This document shows, one piece after another, positions 7,548-14,048 of a stretch of 14,746 nt of DNA. Made by a program: the position numbers and the translations under genes. A model generated the notes under the pieces. The model was not told where the DNA came from. It saw only the letters and a list, made by a program, of their open reading frames with translations, and ran no database searches. This DNA is from Pseudomonadota bacterium (GTDB lineage: Bacteria > Pseudomonadota > Alphaproteobacteria > Rhizobiales > Kaistiaceae), in NCBI GenBank assembly GCA_023433185.1, contig JAEZEN010000094.1, positions 1 to 14,746 of the forward strand, in the 5' to 3' direction. How positions within the stretch are numbered: the stretch's first letter is position 1; every line of letters begins with the position of its first letter.

Positions 7548-8162
7548 ATGTGCACCATAGCAATGATCATCTGGACGATATTCCATCCCGCGGGCGAGCG
7601 CGTCTTCTCGATCCCGTCGACCGCCATGGCGCCCGCGCTGATCATCGGCGACCTCGTCGTGATGACGCCTTATCCGCCTGGAGTGACGCCTGAACGCGGC
7701 GATGTCATCGCGTTCCGCGACCCGCGCAATCCGTGGACGGTACAAACGTTCCGCGTCATCGGACTTCCGGGCGAGGCGGTGCGTCTCGTCGACGGCGTGG
7801 TCGAGATCGACGGCGTGCCGGTCGCACGCGAGCTGGTCGGCGCATACTTGATAGACTTCGGCTTCGATCTGCAGCCCGCGCAGACCTGGCGGGAGACCCT
7901 CCCCGGTGGCGCCGGCTACGACACGCTGGACACCGATCCCGACGGCTCCCTCGACAACACGGCCCAGGACGTCGTGCCGGAAGGCCACTTTTTTGTCCTC
8001 GGCGACAACCGCGATAACGCCAATGACAGCCGCGGTATCCATGGCGGCATGGGCTATGTGTCCGCGGCCAACGTCCTCGGGCGCACGGATCGTATTCTCG
8101 CCTCCTGCAAGCCGGACGGCCGGTTTCTGGCCGACCGCACCGGCCTGCCGGTCGGGCGGTGA
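7548..8162 (+). CDS. Signal peptidase I-like protein lacking the catalytic residues (pseudoenzyme)
   Basis: The 204-residue protein has the S26 signal peptidase fold motifs. Box B reads IPSTAMAPALIIGD where E. coli LepB has IPSGSMMPTLLIGD; box D reads TFRVIGLPGE where LepB has IKRAVGLPGD; box E reads FFVLGDNRDNANDSR where LepB has FMMGDNRDNSADSR. Aligning them puts Ala26 at the nucleophilic Ser90, Phe68 at the general-base Lys145, and Ala at Ser278, which positions that lysine. Structural residues (Ser88 equivalent, Arg146, Asp280, Arg282) are kept. The frame is unbroken over 615 bases, so this is not simple decay. The N-terminus holds only a short hydrophobic stretch (about 3-12), shorter than a normal anchor, and no Shine-Dalgarno precedes ATG 7548; the frame has no other start back to its stop at 7500. 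The membrane-protein gene 81 bases downstream may be a partner. Family membership is confident; loss of peptidase activity is a strong inference. Confidence 0.85.
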   Translation: MCTIAMIIWTIFHPAGERVFSIPSTAMAPALIIGDLVVMTPYPPGVTPERGDVIAFRDPRNPWTVQTFRVIGLPGEAVRLVDGVVEIDGVPVARELVGAYLIDFGFDLQPAQTWRETLPGGAGYDTLDTDPDGSLDNTAQDVVPEGHFFVLGDNRDNANDSRGIHGGMGYVSAANVLGRTDRILASCKPDGRFLADRTGLPVGR

Positions 8163-8230
8163 CGCCCCACGGTTGACACGCCCGGCCCGGCATGGTGAGC
8201 CCGTCCCGCTCCGGCGCACGGGGCCGTGCG

Positions 8231-8236
8231 GGAAGG
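8231..8236 (+). promoter_or_regulatory. Ribosome binding site of the six-helix membrane protein
   Basis: GGAAGG lies seven bases before the ATG at 8244. It excludes the in-frame GTG at 8226 as the start. Confidence 0.7.
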
Positions 8237-8243
8237 AAAGCAT

Positions 8244-8969
8244 ATGCGACGGTTGAGCGGCGGCAGGTTCGCGGTGACGGTGGTGTGGCGGCTCATCGCG
8301 TTCGTCGCACTGTCGCTCGCCGGGCCGTGGATCGCGACGACGATCCAGCAGGCGACCAACTGCACCGGCACCGACGGCGCCTGCGCCGCGATTTCCGTGG
8401 GGACCGGCACGCTGCTGCGCCCGCTCATCCTCATCCTCCTCGCGCTGGCGCTGATCCGCCCGTCCTGGCGGCGCATGAAGGCCGTCGGCATGTGGGGCAT
8501 CGCCGGCCTGGCGGTGCCGGTCCTCCTCCTCCTCGACTGGCGCACGCTCACCGCCTTCGGCCTCAGCTACGTCCCGATCTCGCCCTCCCTCGGGCTGCTG
8601 CGCTCCGGCTTTCCGTTCTTCACGGTGCTGGCGCTGCTCATCGTCCTCCTCCTCGTCGTCGCCCGCACCTCGCTCGGCCGCGGCGATTCGCTGTGGCGGC
8701 GCGGCGGCATCGTCGGCTGGCTTGGCTGGCTCGCGGTGGTCGTGGCGATCGTCGCCGGCACGGCCTCGACGGTGCTCTACCTGCTCTATGTCCGCGACAT
8801 GGCGACGGTCGGCTTCGGCTCGCCGCTTTTCGGCTACGCCATCCGGGCCGGACATGCCGGCATCATCGCCGCGCTGGTTGCAATGCTCGGCATGGCCTGG
8901 ATGATCGTCGCCGAGCTCGTCTGGCGGCGTCCCCCCGCGGGCCTCGCCGCGCCCGAGGAGCTCCCGTAG
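8244..8969 (+). CDS. Six-helix integral membrane protein of unknown function
   Basis: I do not recognise the family. The 241-residue product has about six hydrophobic segments, at roughly 12-32, 57-72, 80-98, 121-140, 157-181 and 204-225. Arg-rich turns such as 'RPSWRRMK' (72-79) and 'WRRGG' (151-155) mark likely cytoplasmic loops. The loop between helices 1 and 2 carries Cys40 and Cys47 ('NCTGTDGAC'), which on this topology would be periplasmic and could form a disulfide. No catalytic motif or nucleotide-binding site is visible. A strong Shine-Dalgarno supports ATG 8244. It follows the signal peptidase-like gene on the same strand after 81 bases, which allows co-transcription but does not prove it, and it faces the SulP gene convergently across 82 bases. 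Confidence 0.75.
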   Translation: MRRLSGGRFAVTVVWRLIAFVALSLAGPWIATTIQQATNCTGTDGACAAISVGTGTLLRPLILILLALALIRPSWRRMKAVGMWGIAGLAVPVLLLLDWRTLTAFGLSYVPISPSLGLLRSGFPFFTVLALLIVLLLVVARTSLGRGDSLWRRGGIVGWLGWLAVVVAIVAGTASTVLYLLYVRDMATVGFGSPLFGYAIRAGHAGIIAALVAMLGMAWMIVAELVWRRPPAGLAAPEELP

Positions 8970-9051
8970 AAGATCGGCATTGCCGGTGATCCCTTGATCG
9001 CGGTAGGCGCTCCAGCCCACCTTCGAACGGGGGCAATTGCCGAACCAGAAC
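8970..9051. other. Convergent intergenic spacer with short palindromes
   Basis: This 82-base spacer lies between the stops of the membrane-protein gene and the SulP gene. It contains a tight inverted repeat CGGCA-T-TGCCG and a perfect palindrome GGCAATTGCC (9032-9041). Either could slow polymerase, but there is no T run, so no terminator is called. Confidence 0.4.
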
Positions 9052-11268
9052 CTAGTCCGAGAGCAGCCGCACGAGGCGGTTGGCGCCCGACAGGCGTTCG
9101 GCGAGGATGGCGGCCATGCCGCGGTGGAAGCCGATGAGCGCATCGGGAAGGTCCGCCTCGAGCCGGGCGAGGCTCGACGCCGACAGGCGCCAGGCGACGA
9201 CCGGTGCTTCGGCGCGGACCGAGGCCGATCGCACCTGGCCGAGATAGAACGCCATCTCGCCGACGATCGCTCCGGGCCCGAGGGTGGCGAGGCGCACACG
9301 CTCCGCGCCGGCGGCCAGCACCACCGCGGCACGCCCCGCCTCGATGAAGTAGATGTCGCTCGACGCGGCACCCTGCTCGATCAGGATCGCGTCGGCTGCA
9401 AGGTCGGTCCGTTCGAGGTAGGGGAGGAGCTGCTCGGCGAGGCTCCTGTCGCCGGTGACGGTCGCAAGCGCATCGAGGACCGGGACCGGCGCGCCGCTCA
9501 CCACGTCCGGGGCGGTTGTCGCGAGGAGGGCGTTCTCGCATGCCTCCAGCCCGCGGTCGAGGTCGTCGGCGAAGCGGATGGCGGGGTTCGGCGCCGTCGC
9601 GGAACCGGCCCGGGCCATGGCCGCGCGCATGCCGGCATCCATTCCGCAGCACATCAGGGTGACGGCGGCCGTTTCGCTCGCCTGGGCGAGGCGGACGAAG
9701 CTGATCGCGGTCGAGGAATCGATCCCGTCCACCCGGGTGAAATCGAGGACAAGATAGCGCACCGGCGAGCCCGCCGCCGCGAGGCGCTGCTGGAGCCGGC
9801 GCCGCATGCGGTCGGCGGTGCCGAAGAACAGGAAGCCCTGCAGGCGGACCACGAGGATCGCGTCGCCGGCCGCCGCCAGAGCGCGCCGCCGCTGCTCGGA
9901 GCCGCCGACGCCGCTCTGGAAATCGCGTGCCGTCACCAGATGGCGGACGATCTCGACCCGGCCATACTCGACCACGAACAGCACCGCGGCGGCGACCAGG
10001 CCGACGATGAGGCCGTAGTGAAGGCCCGCCGTGACGATCACGACGACGATCAGGACGGCGACGAGGTACTCGCCCGTCGGCAGCCGTCCGAACGGCCGGA
10101 CGAGCCAGTCGAGGACGAGCGACAGCCCGACCCAGATGACCATCGCCCCGAGGATCGGCACGGGCACGTGGGCGAGGAAGGTGTTGCCGGAGGCGAGCGC
10201 AGCGAAGCACGCGGCGGCAACGATGAGGCCCGCCAGCGCGCCGGGAGCACCGAGCCGCCGCACGAGCAGCGTGAGCGGCACGGAATGGAAGGCGGGCAGC
10301 CCGCCCCCTGCGCCGACCAGGAGGTTCTGGAGCCCGACGGAGCGCAGCTCACGGTCGAGGTCGATGTCGCGCCGGGTGGCGATCTCGACGGCACTGACGT
10401 TCATGGCGACGGTCATCACGCTGAGGGCGGCCACGACCGGCAAGACCGGCAGGGCGGCGGCGAGGGCGCCCCAGTCGACGCGCGCGAGGTCGGCGAGGGG
10501 GACCGGCGGCCACGCGCCGTCGCGGGCGACATTGACTATCCAGCCGGCGGCGCGCGCCGCCGGCGGATCGAACCCGGCCACTTCGGCGACGACCAGGTAG
10601 GCCACCCAGCCCGTCGCCGCTACGCCGGGCAGGACGGTGCCGAGCGGCAGGCGGCGGGCGAGCAGAAGGATCGCGGCGACGAGTGCCATCGCGGCGGCGA
10701 GACGCAACTGGACCGACGGTTCGAGGAGCAGGGCGAGGTCCGTTACCTCGATGCGCTGTCCGACCGTCACGCCCAGGCCGCCGCGGATGATCAGGAGGCC
10801 GCAGCCGGCGAAGAAGCCGGCCATCACCGGATAGGGGATCGAGCGGATGAAGCGCCCCCAGCCGCCGAGCCCGATCCCGAGGGCGGCGACGCCGAAGGCG
10901 AGGCTCGCGAGGACGATGAATACCGCGAGCGTCGCGGCCGCGCCCTGTTCCCCTGCCGCGCCTCCGGTTGTTGCGAGGATCGCCGTAGCGCCGGCGGCGA
11001 GCGCCGCGATCGGCACGGTCTGGGTGATCGAGATCGTGCCCCGGAAGGAACTGGTCAGGACCGCGACGATGGTCGCGACGGCCGTCGCGAACAGCGCCAT
11101 GCCGACCACCAGCGGCGCAAAAGCATGGGCGCCCCCGCCGAGCAGCAGGAGGCCGAAACCCGTCGACTGGATGAGCGCGAGGAAGCCGCAGATCACGCCC
11201 GCCGCGACGCCGCGGACTGCGGCACCGAGGCGAGGGGGCAGGGGAGAAGGGCGGTGCATCGCGGTCAT
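9052..11268 (-). CDS. SulP-family anion transporter with STAS and cyclic-nucleotide-binding-like domains
   Basis: The predicted 738-residue membrane protein has three parts. Residues about 15-430 are a hydrophobic SulP (SLC26) core of 10-14 helices, with 'GFLALIQSTGFGLLLLGG' at the first helix, 'IPYPVMAGFFAGCGLLI' and 'LLVGAGGGLPAFHSVPLT'. Residues about 455-560 form a STAS domain with the 'FTRVDGIDSSTA' motif (Asp514 to Ser519). Residues about 605-720 form a Crp-type cyclic-nucleotide-binding-like domain with 'GEMAFYLGQVRSASVRAE' (670 onward), retaining the Glu and Arg of the phosphate-binding cassette. SulP proteins move sulfate, bicarbonate or other anions; the substrate cannot be read here. 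The frame is open to 11367, but that would overlap tam. ATG 11268 precedes a typical N-terminus; 11319 and 11259 are alternatives and none has a clear Shine-Dalgarno. It is divergent from tam. Confidence 0.87.
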   Translation of the reverse strand: MTAMHRPSPLPPRLGAAVRGVAAGVICGFLALIQSTGFGLLLLGGGAHAFAPLVVGMALFATAVATIVAVLTSSFRGTISITQTVPIAALAAGATAILATTGGAAGEQGAAATLAVFIVLASLAFGVAALGIGLGGWGRFIRSIPYPVMAGFFAGCGLLIIRGGLGVTVGQRIEVTDLALLLEPSVQLRLAAAMALVAAILLLARRLPLGTVLPGVAATGWVAYLVVAEVAGFDPPAARAAGWIVNVARDGAWPPVPLADLARVDWGALAAALPVLPVVAALSVMTVAMNVSAVEIATRRDIDLDRELRSVGLQNLLVGAGGGLPAFHSVPLTLLVRRLGAPGALAGLIVAAACFAALASGNTFLAHVPVPILGAMVIWVGLSLVLDWLVRPFGRLPTGEYLVAVLIVVVIVTAGLHYGLIVGLVAAAVLFVVEYGRVEIVRHLVTARDFQSGVGGSEQRRRALAAAGDAILVVRLQGFLFFGTADRMRRRLQQRLAAAGSPVRYLVLDFTRVDGIDSSTAISFVRLAQASETAAVTLMCCGMDAGMRAAMARAGSATAPNPAIRFADDLDRGLEACENALLATTAPDVVSGAPVPVLDALATVTGDRSLAEQLLPYLERTDLAADAILIEQGAASSDIYFIEAGRAAVVLAAGAERVRLATLGPGAIVGEMAFYLGQVRSASVRAEAPVVAWRLSASSLARLEADLPDALIGFHRGMAAILAERLSGANRLVRLLSD

Positions 11269-11352
11269 CGGGCCGAGGCGGGCGGGGCGTCCTTCCGATA
11301 GCACTGACTTTCCGGGCATGGCGATGTAAAACGCCCGCCATGCCGGAAAGCC

Positions 11353-11358
11353 GAGGAG
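11353..11358 (+). promoter_or_regulatory. Ribosome binding site of tam
   Basis: GAGGAG lies seven bases before ATG 11366. Because it sits inside the open frame of the divergent SulP gene, it also argues against the longest SulP start at 11367. Confidence 0.65.
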
Positions 11359-11365
11359 ACGTGTC

Positions 11366-12136
11366 ATGGCGGCGTGGTCGCCGAGCCAGTACCTGAAGTT
11401 CGAGGACGAACGAACCCGGCCCGCCGCGGAACTGCTTGCCCGTGTCGCGCTCGATCATCCCCGGCGCATCCTCGACGTGGGCTGTGGTCCGGGCAATTCG
11501 ACCGAGCTTCTCGCCGCCCGCTATCCGCATGCCGAGATCGTCGGAATCGATTCCTCGCCCGAAATGATCGCCGCGGCGCGCCAGCGCCTGCCGCAGGCGA
11601 AGTTCGTCGTGGCCGACGTCGTCGACTATCTGGGGCCGGCGTCGCACGACCTCGTCTTCGCCAACGCCGTCCTCCAGTGGGTGCCGCGCCATCTCGATCT
11701 CGTCACCCGCCTCCTGGAGGAAGGCTCGAGCGAATCGGTCATCGCGCTGCAGGTCCCGGACAATCGCGACGAGCCGACCCACAGGCTGATGGCCGAGGTG
11801 GCCCGGGAGGGACCGTGGCGCGCGCGGTTCGACCAGCCCATCGCCCGAGACCCGATACCGACGCCTGCCGACTACTACGACCGTCTCCGGCCCTTCGCGG
11901 CGTCCATCGACATCTGGCACACGACCTACTACCACGCGCTCGCCGATGCTGCCGCGATCGTCGAGTGGGTCGACAGCACCGGTCTGCGGCCCTGGCTCGA
12001 CCGCCTCGCGCCTGACGAGCGCAGGGCCTACCTGGCCATCTATACCGAGCGGGTCGCCGAGGCCTACGCGCCGCTGGTCGACGGACGTGTGCTGCTGCGC
12101 TTCCCCCGCCTCTTCGTCGTGGCCGTGCGGGGCTGA
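11366..12136 (+). CDS. tam: Trans-aconitate 2-methyltransferase
   Basis: Tam transfers a methyl group from SAM to trans-aconitate, a spontaneous isomer that inhibits aconitase, and so relieves the TCA cycle. The 256-residue cytoplasmic product is close in length to E. coli Tam (252) and aligns end to end. It opens with 'WSPSQYLKFEDERTRPAAEL', has SAM motif I 'ILDVGCGPGNSTELL' at about 35-49, 'GIDSSPEMI' with the ribose-binding Asp, 'FANAVLQWVP', and the family-specific 'IDIWHTTYYH', 'TGLRPWLDRL' and 'RLFVVA' near the C-terminus. Start and Shine-Dalgarno are clear. It shares a promoter region with the divergent SulP gene and is followed on the same strand by the B3/B4 gene after 90 bases. Confidence 0.95.
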   Translation: MAAWSPSQYLKFEDERTRPAAELLARVALDHPRRILDVGCGPGNSTELLAARYPHAEIVGIDSSPEMIAAARQRLPQAKFVVADVVDYLGPASHDLVFANAVLQWVPRHLDLVTRLLEEGSSESVIALQVPDNRDEPTHRLMAEVAREGPWRARFDQPIARDPIPTPADYYDRLRPFAASIDIWHTTYYHALADAAAIVEWVDSTGLRPWLDRLAPDERRAYLAIYTERVAEAYAPLVDGRVLLRFPRLFVVAVRG

Positions 12137-12226
12137 CCGCAAGGCCGGCCGCCGGTTCCCGCCTTTGCCGCAGCCTTCCCGTTTGCAGGACGACTTGATA
12201 GGACCGGGCCTGCAGGGGGGGTGGAC

Positions 12227-12943
12227 ATGAACATCGACATCTCGGGGATCATCCGGGACTTTCCCGACTTCCGGGTCGCGGTGGTGCGCGCCGAGCGGAT
12301 CGAGATCGAGCCCGGGCGGCCGGCCGAACTCGCCGCGCTGATCGTCGAGCGCGAGGCGGCGTGCCGCGCGCAGTGGGCCGGGACGGAGCTCTCCGAGATC
12401 CCCGGTATCGCAGCCTGGCGGAAGGCCTACCGTGCCTTCGGCATCAAGCGAACCAGCTATCGATCGTCGGTGGAACGGCTGGTGAAGAACGTCCTCGCCA
12501 ACCGCCCGCTGCCCGAGATCAACGTCTTCGTCGACGCCTATAACGCGGTGTCGCTCGCCCATGTCATGCCCCTTGGCGCCGATGACGCCGCGCGGATCGC
12601 CGGCGACATCGCCTTCCGCTACAGCCGCATCGGCGACCAGTTCGTCGACATGGCGGGGGGCGCGGAGGAGGGAGCAGCGCCGGAAGCCGATCCGCCCAAG
12701 CCGGGAGAGGTGATTTTCGCCGACAACGAGAAGATCCTCTGCCGCCGCTGGAACTGGCGTCAGGACGTGCGCTCGCTGGTCACGCCGCTCACCACGCAGG
12801 CGGTCGTGACCATCCAGTCCAACGGCGTCGGCGACGTGGAGGCGGCGGCAGCGGATCTTCGGGCGATGCTCGGCCGCTTCACAGGGGCCGAGACGAGCGT
12901 CACCCTTGTCGACCGCATCCGCCCCTTCGCCGAACTCGAGTAG
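12227..12943 (+). CDS. Stand-alone B3/B4-domain protein (PheRS beta editing-domain-like)
   Basis: The 238-residue protein resembles free-standing B3/B4-domain proteins (COG3382 type), homologous to the editing domain of the bacterial phenylalanyl-tRNA synthetase beta subunit. Characteristic stretches are 'IPGIAAWRKAYRAFGIKRTS', 'YRSSVERLVKNVL', 'PEINVFVDAYNAVSL', 'HVMPLGADD', 'PKPGEVIFADN' and 'CRRWNWRQDVRSLVT'. An Ala/Glu-rich insertion near 146-160 separates the two halves. The PheRS domain hydrolyses mischarged Tyr-tRNA(Phe); whether free-standing copies edit tRNA or free aminoacylated compounds is not established. ATG 12227 is preferred to GTG 12221 because the G-run ending at 12221 lies at proper spacing from it. 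No signal peptide or helices are seen, so it is cytoplasmic. It may be co-transcribed with tam. Confidence 0.85.
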   Translation: MNIDISGIIRDFPDFRVAVVRAERIEIEPGRPAELAALIVEREAACRAQWAGTELSEIPGIAAWRKAYRAFGIKRTSYRSSVERLVKNVLANRPLPEINVFVDAYNAVSLAHVMPLGADDAARIAGDIAFRYSRIGDQFVDMAGGAEEGAAPEADPPKPGEVIFADNEKILCRRWNWRQDVRSLVTPLTTQAVVTIQSNGVGDVEAAAADLRAMLGRFTGAETSVTLVDRIRPFAELE

Positions 12944-13013
12944 TCGTCCGGACTTCCGGCCGTGCGGGCGGCGACGTCCGGGTGGATCAAGGTTGCAGAG
13001 CGGCCGAAAAGAA

Positions 13014-13036
13014 TATACGTATAAAAATATGTTTAT
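13014..13036 (+). promoter_or_regulatory. AT-rich palindromic promoter/operator of the regulator-metF operon
   Basis: An A/T island in otherwise GC-rich DNA carries two overlapping symmetries: a perfect palindrome TATACGTATA (13014-13023) and an imperfect one, ATAAAaATATgTTTAT (13021-13036). TTGCAG at 12993-12998 could be the -35 box, with a -10 near 13014-13021. Dimeric ArsR-family regulators bind such AT-rich palindromes, and the position, just upstream of the regulator's own start, suits autoregulation plus control of metF. As I recall, the SahR operators described in Proteobacteria are AT-rich palindromes of similar layout, but I cannot compare them here. Confidence 0.5.
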
Positions 13037-13045
13037 GTCCGACTT

Positions 13046-13050
13046 GGAGG
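13046..13050 (+). promoter_or_regulatory. Ribosome binding site deciding the ArsR-methyltransferase start
   Basis: GGAGG lies five bases before GTG 13056. The upstream ATGs at 13029 and 13035 sit inside the palindromic operator region and have no comparable ribosome site. Confidence 0.65.
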
Positions 13051-13055
13051 TTCGC

Positions 13056-14048
13056 GTGGCGAATCCGGGGCTGCGGGTGGAGCCGATGATCGCGTCGCTG
13101 AAGGCGGCGGGAGAAGCGACGCGCCTGCGAATCCTCGCCCTCCTGGGCCAGGCGGAACTCTCGGTGAAGGATCTGACGGCGATCCTCGGGCAATCGCAGC
13201 CGCGCATCTCGCGCCATCTGAAGCTTCTCGCCGAGGCGGGCCTGATCGACCGCTATCCCGAGGGAGCGTGGGTCTTCTACCGCCTCGCGGACGAGGGGCC
13301 CGTCGCGCGGCTGATCCGCGATCTCCTGGCGCTGGCCGACCCGTCCGATCCCGGCCTCGCCCGCGACCGTGACCGGCTCGCCGCGGTCAAGCGCGAACAT
13401 GCCGAGAGCGCCCATCGCTACTTCGCTGCCAATGCGGGCGAATGGGACACCATCCGGGCGCTCCATGTCGCCGAGGATCGGGTGGAGGAGACGATCCTCA
13501 AGACGCTGGGCGAGCGCCGCATCGCGAGCCTTCTCGACCTCGGGACGGGCACCGGCCGGATGCTTGAACTGCTTGCGCCGCTCTACGAGCGTGCCGTGGG
13601 GATCGACGCCTCCTCCAGCATGCTCGCTGTCGCGCGAGCCAATCTCGACGCGGCCGGCGTCGCCAATGCACAGATCCGCCTCGGCGACATCTACAACCTG
13701 CCGCTGCCCCGCGACGCTTTCGACCTGGTCACCATCCATCAGGTCCTGCACTACCTCGACGATCCCGAACGGGCGCTGGACGAAGCTGCGCGCGTGCTCC
13801 GTCCCGGCGGGCGGATGCTGATCGTCGACTTCGCACCGCACGACCTCGAGTTTCTCCGCGCCGAGCATGCCCACCGGCGGCTCGGCTTCGCGGAGGACCA
13901 GGTCCGTCAGTGGATCGAGGCCCGCGGCCTTGCGCTCGACCGCGTCCTCGATCTGCCGGGACCGCCGAACAAGCTCAAGGTGACGATGTGGCTGGCGCGG
14001 GATCCGCGAATGCTGCTCGCCGGCGCGGCACAACGGGAGTTGGCGTGA
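13056..14048 (+). CDS. ArsR-family regulator fused to a SAM-dependent methyltransferase domain (SahR-like)
   Basis: The 330-residue cytoplasmic protein joins two domains. Residues about 10-80 are an ArsR winged helix ('EATRLRILALLGQAELSVKD', 'SQPRISRHLKLLAEAGLIDR', 'GAWVFYRLAD'), without the paired cysteines of metal-sensing ArsR proteins. Residues about 130-310 are a class I methyltransferase fold with motif I DLGTGTGRMLELL (from 161), 'VGIDASSSML', 'DAFDLVTIHQVLHYLDDPER' and 'LRPGGRMLIVDFAPHD'. This architecture beside metF matches the SAH-responsive SahR regulators of methionine-cycle genes in Proteobacteria, where the methyltransferase fold is thought to sense SAM/SAH; real methyltransferase activity is not excluded. 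GTG 13056 has a strong ribosome site. Its TGA overlaps the metF ATG by one base, so the genes are translationally coupled. It probably represses its own operon when SAM or SAH status is adequate, which is inference. Confidence 0.85.
   Translation: MANPGLRVEPMIASLKAAGEATRLRILALLGQAELSVKDLTAILGQSQPRISRHLKLLAEAGLIDRYPEGAWVFYRLADEGPVARLIRDLLALADPSDPGLARDRDRLAAVKREHAESAHRYFAANAGEWDTIRALHVAEDRVEETILKTLGERRIASLLDLGTGTGRMLELLAPLYERAVGIDASSSMLAVARANLDAAGVANAQIRLGDIYNLPLPRDAFDLVTIHQVLHYLDDPERALDEAARVLRPGGRMLIVDFAPHDLEFLRAEHAHRRLGFAEDQVRQWIEARGLALDRVLDLPGPPNKLKVTMWLARDPRMLLAGAAQRELA

Noticed and set aside
7467..7645. Possible higB toxin upstream of the HigA-type gene
   Set aside because: The short minus-strand frames here show none of the HigB landmarks (such as the Arg-Ile-Asn-Tyr and Phe-Ile-Gly-Thr-His regions) and overlap the divergent gene.
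7548..8162. Calling this gene an active lepB
   Set aside because: The nucleophile, the general base and the supporting Ser are all replaced, so an active signal peptidase call would mislead.
9032..9041. GGCAATTGCC palindrome as a bidirectional terminator
   Set aside because: There is no loop and no T run on either strand; described only as spacer content.
7509..9371. 620-codon minus-strand frame covering the signal peptidase-like and membrane-protein genes
   Set aside because: The product is charged low-complexity sequence, and both plus-strand genes have family motifs or helices. The readable stretch near 8970-9050 is short and matches nothing I know.
9037..11301. 754-codon open frame on the plus strand opposite the SulP gene
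   Set aside because: It is the antisense shadow of a GC-rich gene: composition dominated by Arg, Gly, Glu, Asp, His and Ala, no domain or hydrophobic pattern, while the minus strand reads a clear transporter.
10349..13207. 952-codon open frame on the minus strand across tam, the B3/B4 gene and the regulator
   Set aside because: It spans several well-supported plus-strand genes and their spacers, and its product has only low-complexity Arg/Gly/Asp-rich sequence.
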